Positions 10,296 to 28,219 of a DNA stretch of 64,000 nt are shown piece after piece. The notes below the pieces were generated by a model that worked only from the letters and a program-made list of their open reading frames with translations, ran no database searches and was not told the origin of the DNA. Each line of letters starts with the position of its first letter. Positions within the stretch are counted from its first letter, which is position 1. Made by a program: the position numbers and the translations under genes. The DNA is from Owenia fusiformis (taxonomy: Eukaryota; Annelida; Polychaeta; Sabellida; Oweniidae): positions 1,796,001 to 1,860,000 of the forward strand of contig CAIIXF020000001.1 in NCBI GenBank assembly GCA_903813345.2, read 5' to 3'.

Positions 10296-10849
10296 TATGG
10301 CAATTTGACAAGCAAATTGCTGTCTTGTTATATACTCAGTGTACCAAAAACCTTATTTTGGATTTTGATGACAAGAATTATGTGCCGCCGATCACACACA
10401 TCCAGCAGCACCAGAAAATGACAATATAGTTCTTCAGTGTGATAAAAAGGGCTTGTTTGGATACATCAGATATGGTTGAAATAAATAATCAATTCAGTTC
10501 CATATTTGCAATTCATGAATTTGCTACAGTAGCACCAAATGGCAAATTCTCATCAATCGTATCATAAGCCTATTCATATGTACTCTCTCCAAGATTAACT
10601 GACGGGAAACATTTTCACTGTGGCTCTACTTTTACCATGGGCTTAGCCAGGCGTGAGGCAGGCGAGGCAACTGCTTTATTAACATTTTACAGAAATATAT
10701 TTATTTGGACATTATGTAAACTAAAACTATGAAATTGAGTCCAAATGCAGTAATAATATACCACATTTAGCCAATATTTACATTTCCCTCACCTAATCCT
10801 AGTTATGCCTCAGAGAACTTAACACTATACACCTTCTAATGATAACACA
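10296..10849. other. Intergenic DNA, no feature seen
   Basis: AT-rich sequence between the mariner-like element and the inferred 3' end of COX6C. No coding, repeat or RNA-gene signal was recognised. Confidence 0.5.
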
Positions 10850-11046
10850 AAAGTCAATTTTATGATTAAGATTTATTCAAACATGACTTTATACAGGAAA
10901 CCACAAAATGCACAGGTGCTGGTAGAAACTAGAAAACAGAGTCTATTACATGTATTAGAGTCTATTCTATAGTCTTCCATTGTAAACTGTTTGTAGTTAT
11001 TATAAATATTCTGTAGTTCTGTTGAATTGACTGTGCTGTATGTCAC
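10850..11046 (-). other. Probable 3'-UTR exon of COX6C with poly(A) signal
   Basis: On the minus strand a good acceptor (TTTTTTCTTCCAG) precedes 11046, and AATAAA lies at 10877-10872. A strong donor, GTAAGTATT, sits 3' of the COX6C stop (exon edge at 11385). This suggests a 3'-UTR intron from 11384 to 11047. Inferred from splice signals only. Confidence 0.45.
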
Positions 11047-11418
11047 CTGGAAGAAAAAATCAATCATGTAAAACATGTTCAAATATACATTTTTATTGGA
11101 GTCGAAAAGGATGACCTATTTTTCAAAAAGAAACACCCATTTATCACAGTATAATGAAGGTCTAGAATGATTGTGTGCAGTTTAAACATTTGGAAATTGA
11201 AATAAAAACCTATTTGAGCCTATTTACATAAACTGTATATTGAGAATCCACAATAGTGGTTCATAAAAGTAGGAAAAAAGCTTTATATTCAGGGTTTTTC
11301 TGCAACTTTTTTTGTACAGCGACTTTAAACAATCAAGGTATCAAGATTATAACACATTGCTTGCTATAAACCAACAATACTTACAAAAAAAGAAAAAATT
11401 GCCTAATGATGTTTCAAA

Positions 11419-12334
11419 CTACCAAGCTTCCGAGTTGATTTCGCCAGAGGGTAGCACAGATTGAAATACACCTGCCTCTACCATCCGTTGGTAATCCTTT
11501 TCCCAGTCATATGTGCTGAAATACAACGGGAAAATTAAATAAACAAGACACACTGTTGTGATGAATATCACACTTTGAAGAGAAAATTGTTAACATGTAA
11601 TTTAACCGACGTGGCCAAAACCTAATCAGATCTTGGCACTATTATTGCATCTTTAAAAATTTTAAGTGAACATTTAACAAGGGTGGTTTTCCTGGAAATT
11701 TTCATGACAAAACAACAAGAATACAACTCTTTCAAAGTGTGATAACAAACGAGACAGCATATCACAAAGCTCAACATTCACCCAGATGGTCAATGGTAGG
11801 ATAGGGGTTTTCACAATAGGCCTATATATCAGATTTCTGAATGTCTGCAAACTTCAAAATATCGCAGGAATAGCTTTAATGCTTACAATGATGAATTTGA
11901 TATCGAAATTGATGTCATTTATATTTTTGATTGAGAGTGAATGTTCTGGCAGTATTCACATTCTAGCAAAAATTCATCTAGTCTATCTAGCCACCAACCA
12001 GGATTTAACTGCACTTTCTTGTTTCTATTCATGGACAGTTTTTCTAATTTCTGCCTGATTGTTCAATGGGCATATATTGCAGTAGATAAACAGTCACATG
12101 CATAATTGCTGTGTTACTAAATTTATACTAACAATAACATATACTAAGAAAAACATACGTGGATACTTACGCATAGAATTCCCTGTAGCGTGCTTTCCTA
12201 GGTTGATACACACCAAACCAATAACCGAAAAACGCAACAGTTCCAGCAACAGCCCCAACAGCAAAGGATTTCTTAGCATGGGCCTTACACATGCCCCTCA
12301 ACTGAGGTTTGGCTAGTCTTGCTACAGCTGACAT
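11419..12334 (-). CDS. COX6C: Cytochrome c oxidase subunit 6C
   Basis: Two coding exons, 12334-12171 and 11515-11419, join in phase 2 to give 86 aa (human about 75). The protein is a single-pass inner-membrane subunit of respiratory complex IV. It shows a basic N-terminus (KPQLRG), a hydrophobic helix (FAVGAVAGTVAFFGYWFGVY, about residues 23-42), a basic stop-transfer (QPRKARYREFYA), and the family tail YDWEKDYQRM then EAGVFQSVLP. The donor GTAAGT at 12170 and the acceptor TATTTCAG before 11515 are both canonical. The ATG at 12334 lies seven bases after an acceptor (TATTTCAG before 12341), so a 5'-UTR intron exists upstream. An in-frame ATG at 12355 falls in that intron and is rejected as the start. 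Confidence 0.92.
11516..12170 (-). other. COX6C intron 1
   Basis: 655-bp intron between the two coding exons. AT-rich; an open frame on the opposite strand has no recognisable content. Confidence 0.8.
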
Positions 12335-12814
12335 GTTTGCTCTGAAATAGATCAAAATTAATCATATTTGATTACATTGAATTATGTTTATTACAGTCAT
12401 GGCTTAAAGTCTTCAGGAATTTCAGGAGAAAATTGACCAAAATCTGACCCCATTGAGTTCAATACAAATCTGGATTTATTTCTAGGAGGAGTGGGGGGTC
12501 AAGCAAGAGTTTCAAAATTAAGGTCATATTTTTTTTCCTATGAAAATACTTTTTCCTCCAATTTGAAAGTATTTGTAAAAGGTCTACATTACTCAAAAAG
12601 CACTCAATCGAATCTCATTTTTCCAAAATTTCTTGGAGGGAGGACCTGCCAAAACCCACTGCTCATTTGGCCCACGTCTTTCGCCATTCAATTTTCAGGA
12701 AATTTGAAATTTGTTGCTTTAAGCCATGTACAGTATGCCAATGAAATGAATAGTCAAGGGACACAAAATGAAGAAACTGTAGTCATAATTTCATATTTTT
12801 TGTCATTCTACCTA

Positions 12815-12930
12815 CAGTAAAAACCGTCTAATCCGAACGCCATTGGGACCAGATTAGGAGGTGTTCACATTTCAAGATTTTTACATTCGCGATATTCCGG
12901 ATTCTGAAGAAATGTGACATTCTCGGAACA
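12815..12930. repeat. Pogo-like MITE end (copy 2)
   Basis: Starts CAGTAAAAACCGTCTAATCC after TA at 12813-12814, and contains GGTGTTCACATTT further in. It matches the terminal pattern of the copies at 931, 23214 and 36304. The inner boundary is unclear. Confidence 0.5.
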
Positions 12931-13048
12931 TATTTATAGTTCATTTGACCACATAGCCAGAAGTAAATCATTTATCAGAATCAGACAAAACTTATACATT
13001 TTAAATTTTTACAACGATCGAGAGAAATACAAATGTTATTTTAGTTAA

Positions 13049-13649
13049 AGGAACATTCCTTGCCAGACTATTTCTCTCCTGATATGGTAGCTACAATCAT
13101 ATATATACTTTATATATTTAGCAAAACACGGGGAAATGTTTTCATATGGTCAATATTGATCATTTAAAAATGTAGTACTCATTCCCAGTAAGCTGCCATC
13201 TTTTCAGATTTCTTTCAGGAAGTGATGTCATCGACTCTCACCTGTTATAACCTTGTCTATTACAGTATAGGAAAGAATTACAAAATCACTTCTAAACAAG
13301 AAGCCATTATCTTCTGAGTAAAAATATTTTCAGGAGTTGTCAACTTAGAAGTAAAGAAGAGATCATCAAAAGGATTTTAATCATAGACCAAATTGAAAAA
13401 AATATTCAGCTGGTTTAGTAATTCTAATAGCTCCTTACCTAATGTTATATGCAAAGTTGAGAGTTGATGACATCACTTCCTGAGTGAAATTTTAAAAGAT
13501 GGCAGCCTACTGAAATTGAGCACTACATTTTTTAGTGATCAATATTGACCATTTCAAAACATTTTTATGTTTTTTGATAAACTTGCAAAGTATGTATATG
13601 GTTATAGCTACCATATTAAGAGAGAGATGGTCTGGCAAGGAATACCCCT
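13049..13649. mobile_element. 601-bp MITE with TTAA target duplication
   Basis: Inverted arms of about 210 bp (13049-13260 and 13440-13649) start AGGAACATTCCTTGCCAGAC and end GTCTGGCAAGGAATACCCCT. TTAA flanks both sides (13045-13048, 13650-13653). TTAA targets are used by Kolobok and piggyBac superfamilies; the A-GG start fits Kolobok slightly better, but this is an inference. No coding capacity. Confidence 0.8.
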
Positions 13650-13743
13650 TTAAGCTCTTCGACATTTAAAAAGTTACTCGACTTTTTTTGCAAAAAAACT
13701 TCCAAAAAGTAACAGTCGCATGAATTCACATTGTCGTACTTAC

Positions 13744-13870
13744 AAAATGATCCACTGCCTAACTTATACACCATCGAACTTGGTAATATTGTACACGTAA
13801 GTATTAATAACGGTATATTCCCATAGAAAACTGAGCTTGCTTTTCAACATTTCAAGCGAAAATTCTCTAC
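13744..13870 (-). other. Candidate 5' leader exon of COX6C
   Basis: On the minus strand ATTTT is followed by GTAAGTACG (donor at 13743-13742), and promoter-like motifs lie just upstream at 13887-13917. The position suits the non-coding first exon of COX6C; the transcription start is not defined. Confidence 0.35.
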
Positions 13871-13960
13871 GGAGCTTTTGTTTTTCTGACGTAATTCTAA
13901 TAAATCAGTCACGTGACACAGTTCAGTTCATCTTATTTTGAAAGGGTTGTCATCTATTTA
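13870..13960. promoter_or_regulatory. Putative bidirectional promoter (COX6C / orphan plus-strand gene)
   Basis: A perfect palindromic E-box GTCACGTGAC (13908-13917; USF/MiT-type) and a CRE-like TGACGTAA (13887-13894) lie between two divergent transcription units. The COX6C leader donor is about 165 bp to the left and the ATG at 14036 about 120 bp to the right. Assignment as a promoter is inference from motifs and gene layout. Confidence 0.45.
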
Positions 13961-14035
13961 GAATATTTATTTTCATCTTGTCCAGTCCTATATACAACCT
14001 GCCCTTATCTTTTTCGCTCGTAAAACCGCGTAGTA

Positions 14036-14246
14036 ATGTTGAAACTATGGAATAGATTCTCTGAGAGTGGCGATATGTTTTCATGTTTACCATCTTGCAT
14101 TTTACACCACTCATTTTGGATGAGTCCAAGTAAGCCGCACATCCGGGTGATTGGAAAAGGGAAATTCTTAAAAAAATCGAGCGGCAACAAAGATACTTCT
14201 GTTCAAACTGAGTTTATGACGAAACTTATGAAAGAATCAATAAAAG
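14036..14246 (+). CDS. First coding exon of an unrecognised gene, donor hit by a MITE
   Basis: ATG at 14036 opens 70 codons plus one base. The product starts MLKLWNRF, is basic, poor in acidic residues early on, and ends TEFMTKLMKESIK; a mitochondrial-type N-terminus is possible but unproven. A CACGTGAC E-box lies about 120 bp upstream. The exon should end at 14246: with the MITE at 14250-14754 removed, the border reads AAAAG/GTAAGTGG, a perfect donor. With the MITE present the border reads AAAAG/GTACTG, a weak donor, and read-through meets a stop at 14303-14305. No continuing exon in phase 1 was found before TGS1, so the gene may be broken, or may continue in exons I cannot recognise. I do not recognise the family. 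Confidence 0.45.
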
Positions 14247-14249
14247 GTA

Positions 14250-14754
14250 CTGTAGATTGGGTTAATTTGGCGCCCGCTTTAATTTGGCGAATTTGGCGAA
14301 ATTGAAAAATTCGCCAATATAAATCTCCGCCAAAATTTAGAATGAATCCCCGGGAATCATCTAGGGTATTTCGTCCAGTGTATTAAGGTCACTTCCGGTT
14401 TATTTTTTTCCAAAAATATGAAAAAATGTCTCTCATAAATTGGCTCAGAACTGGTCAGTCACTCATTTATACTCAGGGAAAAGTAGCAGCATCGATTGAG
14501 GTGTAAAATGTAAAGGTTGATCTCACAAAAATGTACAAACGTGGTGAATATCGCCAGTGGTCCTCAAAAGAAAAAATGAACATAGCCAAACATGCCCATT
14601 TAGATCTAGATCTACATGGTAATTCGCAAACAGCGCGTTAGTTTAACATTCCATTAACATTTTTTTTGCATATCCGCCAAATTAAATAGCCGCCAATATG
14701 CCAAAAATGGCAAAATCGCCAAATTAAGTAGCGCCAAATTAACCCAATCTACAG
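14250..14754. mobile_element. 505-bp TA-flanked MITE inserted in a splice donor
   Basis: The ends are CTGTAGATTGGGTTAATTTG and its exact complement, with TIR similarity of about 40 bp, including repeated TTTGGCG/CGCCAAA units inside. TA flanks both ends (14248-14249, 14755-14756). It has no coding capacity and is a Tc1/mariner-type non-autonomous element by target and TIR. Confidence 0.88.
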
Positions 14755-14756
14755 TA

Positions 14757-15235
14757 AGTGGTATACATTAGACGGATTCCAAAAATTAAACGTGACGCCA
14801 ATTTGAAAGTTCAGAATGCCTTCTGTGATTCAAAATCACAAAAAAGTCGATTAACTTTTTAAATGTCGAAGAGCTTAGATAACTTCCCTTTTAGCCAATT
14901 TAGCAAGTATTTAGAATGATGCACAATTAATAGATACTACATACATACATTTCGGGTAAATCAAAAATAAAACACACATAAAACTAACCCAGAAAATAAT
15001 GCACGTGAGATTCGACACCACTCGGTTGATAAAAAAACTGATAAAAAGAATTACACAAAATAAGAAACGCGTTGTCATTTTCTAAATCAGGAAAATATCA
15101 ACCTAAATTTATTGAATCGTATAACCCAGCTATATGACAATACTTTACAAGCATCTACGTCTCATTGCTTAACCAATATAAACAGTAAATCATGAAAATT
15201 CTCACCAAAAATATTCCGACCTTCAAAATTCCAAA
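14757..15235. other. Non-coding DNA between the orphan exon and the TGS1 leader
   Basis: Includes the right 38-bp inverted repeat (14840-14877). No convincing plus-strand exon in phase 1 and no other gene signal was seen. Confidence 0.5.
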
Positions 15236-15332
15236 ATGGCCGACTACTTGGGAGTGTTTCGAATCTACTTTTCAAAGCGCAGATATGATGTTGATTTCAT
15301 GATTGGCGACTGTTTTCGTGTTTTAAATCAAG
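15236..15332 (+). promoter_or_regulatory. Candidate TGS1 leader exon with YY1/TISU-like ATG
   Basis: CCAAAATGGCCGAC at 15231-15244 matches a YY1-type core (AAAATGGC) and resembles the TISU initiator element of short 5' leaders. The ATG at 15236 opens 32 codons to a donor CAAG/GTAAATG at 15333. Spliced to the acceptor before 16909 this frame would stop after six more codons, upstream of the TGS1 ATG, so it would be an upstream ORF rather than part of TGS1. Inference from motif and splice signals only. Confidence 0.35.
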
Positions 15333-15800
15333 GTAAATGATATCAAATTGAAAAAAATCTAAATTTAATCTAAATGGTAGATATGATCAAAATTAATCAT
15401 CAATTAAAAATATTACACTGAATGCTCCCTTGGCCTAATTGAAAAGATGTCTCTGAACTGTCGTTTTGTCAAAACGTGCAAAACAAAAGCATCGTAGTTT
15501 ACGCTCATATTTCCCTTGCATGGTGTGACTACATAAACCACGGTAAGCTGTTAAAATGACGTATAATTGTAATATTGATATGCATGTACAACATGTTTAT
15601 TTTAGGTAATTTGATGATTCAAGCATTTGACATAATTTTCCATCAAATAAAAATCATAAAATGACTGTTTGAAAACAACATGAACATGAAAGTAATTATT
15701 ACAAGTCTTATTTCCTACTTCCTTGTCTACTGGTTCATGACAAAATGTAATTTGTTGCGTTCATCGTTATTTCATGTCCGGTCACCTCTTCTGAAGGCTG

Positions 15801-16461
15801 CCTGACTGGTCATATACAGAACAGCCTTTGCTCGCGCTTTACAGGCCGCTAGACTAATTTTAGTGAATGGTGACAGCTGAAACTGAAATACTGAAATCAG
15901 CTGCATATATACTTTATATCTACAAATGTTCATATCGTCCATAAAATTCTGTAAAGTTATCAACTGATTCTGTGTAGATCAGGATTTATTTTTGTACCTG
16001 AATGGATATTTTCTAGCGAGAAATCAAAATGGCATTCTGGGATGCCAGAGTCCCTCTTTTCTGCCATTCCGGCACTTTGGAAGGATAAAAACAAAGGCGT
16101 CGTTATTGCACTTTTGACAAAGATTCATGAAGAAGTGTTTTCAACTCAAAATCTCCAGGGATTTCCAAATGATCTTTAAAAATTGCTGAACTTCCTGATG
16201 GGAATCACCCGAGATTTCGAATGCTACTTCTTAAATTTCCGTCAAAACCACCATTTTGATTTGTCGCTAGAAAATGTCTACTCTGAGATAAAGGCAAGTC
16301 CTGGTCGACACAGATGTAGCTGATAACTTAGACTTTTGCAAACAGAGGGTGTTGAGAGGGAACATTTGGAGATGTTTAAGCTGCTGATTTCAGTATTTCA
16401 GTTTCAGCCATCACAATGCTCTAGTGACCTTCTCCAAACGCTGTTCTGATCATCATCAGTA
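15801..16461. repeat. 660-bp foldback element in the TGS1 5' intron
   Basis: The left half (15801-16030) is repeated in inverted form in the right half (16252-16461). Matching blocks are CAGAACAGC against GCTGTTCTG, GAAACTGAAATACTGAAATC against its complement at 16386-16405, and ATTTTCTAGCGA against TCGCTAGAAAAT. Boundaries are approximate and no target duplication is clear. Short open frames in the centre are not recognisable. Confidence 0.75.
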
Positions 16462-16968
16462 AGCATTTGAAAGAGGTAAATGGCAGGTGTTTATTTTACA
16501 TATTGAACCACCCTCGATAGCAAGTTGCTATTACAGCATTTAGAGTAGCTAGCCACTCTATTTAAGTTTTGGTTGCTTGGTCAACAACCGTCGGATTGGA
16601 CCTGAGGTTGTTGGGTTTGATTTCTCATGTTGACATCAGCACACTTTCTTGGCTTTCTTCCATGTCTGTATCTGGCTTGTAACACTATGCTTGGCGTTCC
16701 AATGATTCCATTGGTTATTCCCCAGAGACATTTGTCTCGTTACTGTTGAAAGAGGGTGGACACCTACAGTTTCATGTTGTGACATATGACCTTGGTATGG
16801 CCTAAGTCTGGCCTCTTTGGAATTTTAGCTCTGTATTTCTTGATGATTCCGATACATACATTCATAAAAATCACCTACCTCTGACTCTCTATACTCTCTC
16901 ATCTTCAGGTGTGCCACTTATTTAGTCTGGCAAAGAGTGACACAAATTGGGAGGTCTGAAAAAGCAAG
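16462..16968 (+). other. Intron tail and TGS1 5' UTR
   Basis: A pyrimidine-rich acceptor (CTCTCATCTTCAG, ending 16908) defines the 3' end of a leader intron; 16909-16968 is then the 5' UTR directly before the TGS1 ATG. Nothing else was seen. Confidence 0.5.
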
Positions 16969-25321
<8,353 letters not shown>

Positions 25322-26310
25322 AACATGAAATTGATGTACTCTGGATGTCCATATACAGTATGTGGATGTCCATATATGTGGTATAGATGTGCAATTTAGA
25401 TTCAATGAAATGTCTATATGGAATATCAGTGGCCTGATGAAGTCATATACACATAGTAATACACCATGTAGTTGCAGACAAGCCTGTGATGCAATCTATG
25501 ACGTAAAGAGAACAATTGAGTGGACTAGGAAGACATCTGTGCACATAATTCAATAGACTTACATTGGAATATGTCATGGAATGTTTTTATTATCAGTAAT
25601 ATAATCTTAATATCCTTTTATAGTAGATGACCATTTACATCTGGGGGTCCTAACCTTTTTACTATCCCTCCCCTCCCCCATGCCATACAGTTGATATTAA
25701 GAAACAGTTATAACAAATATTCATTGGACTTTGATATGACAGAAGATATTATCCGTCCAACTGTTTCGTAACTAATTAACTTCAAACGTTAGTTTCCCTT
25801 AAGATCTAAAAGATTTGTTTCTTAACATAATAGATAAATGCAGTGTTCACCTTCACAGCAACTACAGTTAACATTTAAGTTAACATTTGCTGAATGAAAT
25901 CACAGGTGCAGTAATCTTTAACACTGGAGCTATGATTAACATAAGATAAAGCCAAATTAAGTCAGCCAGTTGGGTTCCTAAGTTTATTTCTTTTTGTAGC
26001 TTTCTTCGTGAAATCCCTTGAGCATTTTTCAGTAATGCTATTGAAAAATACAATGTATCATTGCAGATTATACTTACTCATTGTAAAGATAACATCTGAA
26101 GTTCTGTATCAAGTCCTTCTTTCCCCTTCTATGTATTTGATAAACCGATAGGGGAAGACAGGAGGGACAAGAGAGTTTGATGTAAGACTTTTAGAAGGTG
26201 CTTTATGTGGCTTGCTTTTATGTCCAGGGCTTCCATTTATATACCAGGGTATGAAGAATTCCATATAATACAAGGCTTAAAATGGTGCCTCTTTCTGTGT
26301 TATGTGTATA
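25322..26310 (+). other. TGS1 3' flank
   Basis: Contains the TGS1 3' UTR of unknown length. No canonical AATAAA close to the stop was identified and no further gene was seen. Confidence 0.4.
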
Positions 26311-26660
26311 GACCATACTAGATTCCATTTCACTGCTTCATTTCGTCAGTAGAATGGCAAAAATAAGAAATTGGGAGACCATTGTGCAATAATATATGGA
26401 AAAGTATATTCATAATGTACATGAATGACATTTGTATATTTCAGATTTTTTAGTTTTTGTGCAATAAGCCTGTGCTCGTAATTTGAAGAATTTCAGCCAT
26501 GTTAATCTTATTGAAAATAACATGGCAGAGAAACATCCAAATATAAGAGGCCACACACTTTATAAGCCAAACTAGAAGCAATCCAAGATATACAAATGTC
26601 ATTTCTTATTTTTGCCGTTCTACTGACGAAACAAAGCAGTGAAATGGACTCTACTTTGTA
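26311..26660. repeat. Foldback repeat with about 55-bp arms
   Basis: 26323-26372 recurs inverted at 26597-26646 (shared CCATTTCACTGCTT and CGTCAGTAGAA blocks), with a 225-bp centre. Flanking duplications were not identified. Confidence 0.65.
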
Positions 26661-27289
26661 TTTAAGTCTCTCATTTGTGCATTTATATCGTAGGACGTCA
26701 TCCCAGCCTCTTTCCTACTTGAAGAGTTACCTGGCTAATGATGATATTTGCAGAAAGCTACAGTATGTTTTTAAAATTTTGAATTGGACTGTACATCAAA
26801 TATTTGTTATTTTTATTTATTCTATGATTGTTATTATTAAAACTTTATTGCAGTTGTCTTTACATCTGTACATTATAATGGAAAGAATTTAGCATAATAC
26901 AGTAGTTACTTGTGTTGCATGCACTTAGGCCAGGATATAGCATGGGTTTTGGGAAGTTCAAGGGCCACTTGATAGACATAATGTTTCTGAAAGATGACTT
27001 CATTTAGCATCAATTCATATATGTCTGGGTCTTTTTAGTTTGTGGACGAAGGATTCTGAGCAGTTTTACCCCCCTAGAATAATATTTCAGGGGGGTACTA
27101 TATTATCATTCTATAAAATCAGTTATACATTAACTATAGCACTGATTTATACATATTTTGTTACTAGCACTGTAGTCGAGTGTTTCCCAAAGTTATAGGG
27201 AGATATGTTGATTGGTTTGGGAGAAAATATAATTTATCGAAATAAAAAGCATAGTTTCGTTATCTTTTTATTTTCACCAATCTTATTTT

Positions 27290-27620
27290 TGCAGCTTCAG
27301 AGAAATAATAGTCAGTAATAGTGCTCCAAGTAGTAATCAAAAATCATTTCCAGGCTATGTGTGACATTGTAATATAAGGAATGTAATGATTGAGTACTAT
27401 TTTGTATTTTTAATATGGATTTGTTTACCCCTACCCCTTACCCCTTTTTAGTCTTACCGATTTTATTGTTGCAGCTTCAGAGAAATAATAGGCAGTTATA
27501 GTGCTCCAAGTAGTATTCAAAAATCATTTCCAAGCTATGTGTGACATTGTAATGTAAGTAATGTAATGATAAAGTACTATTTTGTATTTTTGATATGGCT
27601 TTGTTGACCCCTACCCCTTA
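27290..27620. repeat. Duplicated ~180-bp unit in the left TIR
   Basis: Two tandem copies share TTGCAGCTTCAGAGAAATAA, GTGCTCCAAGTAGTA, ATGTGTGACATTGTAAT and ACCCCTACCCCTTA. A single diverged copy is present inverted at about 34793-34985. Confidence 0.85.
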
Positions 27621-28219
27621 GAAATACAAGAACGCGGAGGTGGCACAATTGGATCAGAAATTCTATGATGACTACTTATGTCCTGCCTTGTATATTATTT
27701 TCTTCATGAATATGTTTCTCAAATGTCATAAAACACAAATTTCTTGGGTCAAAAACCTGTTTCAATGTTTATATATAGACCTAGAGGATGGGAATTTATG
27801 GGCTGAAAGATATGGGCCGAAAGAAAATAATGTACATGCTAAGAATGCCTATTAATATAGAGTGCAGGATGTAAAGTTTGACATAATTAGAATTTTCCTA
27901 GTGAACATGAACATTATACGTTCTCAAATATTATGCACCATTCCTGAGAGTAGAGACTTTCAAAAGTATATTGTTAATAATAGGAATTTTCACTATATTT
28001 GACTCTCTATTATTGCTTCCAGGGTGGGGAGGTTGACTCAATAGGTTACTCCCATGATTTGAGTTTGACAGCTCAATCTTTGTTTTGTCAAAACCTCCAC
28101 AACTTCCCATGTGGGGGTCTCACACAAACCTTTGAATTATGCTCAACTGCACATGGGTAAAGGGGATATTTGAAGAAATAATTTTGGAATATGTGAGAAA
28201 AGTCCAGTCCTTCTCCCTT

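Larger units (their letters stand above)
12342..13743 (-). other. Probable 5'-UTR intron of COX6C, carrying two MITEs
   Basis: A canonical acceptor ends at 12342 and a GTAAGTACG donor lies at 13743-13742, so this interval is the likely leader intron. It contains the pogo-like end at 12815 and the TTAA-flanked MITE at 13049-13649. Confidence 0.45.
13651..14877. repeat. Pair of 38-bp inverted repeats bracketing the 14.0-kb exon
   Basis: 13651-13688 (TAAGCTCTTCGACATTTAAA onward) recurs inverted at 14840-14877. The segment between them holds the shared promoter region, the orphan exon 14036-14246 and a MITE. The arms may be ends of an older element or two MITE remnants in opposite orientation. 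Confidence 0.6.

Noticed and set aside
12491-12820. 109-codon plus-strand frame
   Set aside because: No domain or splice support; lies in the inferred COX6C leader intron.
15985-16182. About 65-codon plus-strand open stretch after an AG near 15984
   Set aside because: It lies across the centre of the 15.8-16.5 kb foldback, a second frame is also open there, and the product is not recognisable.
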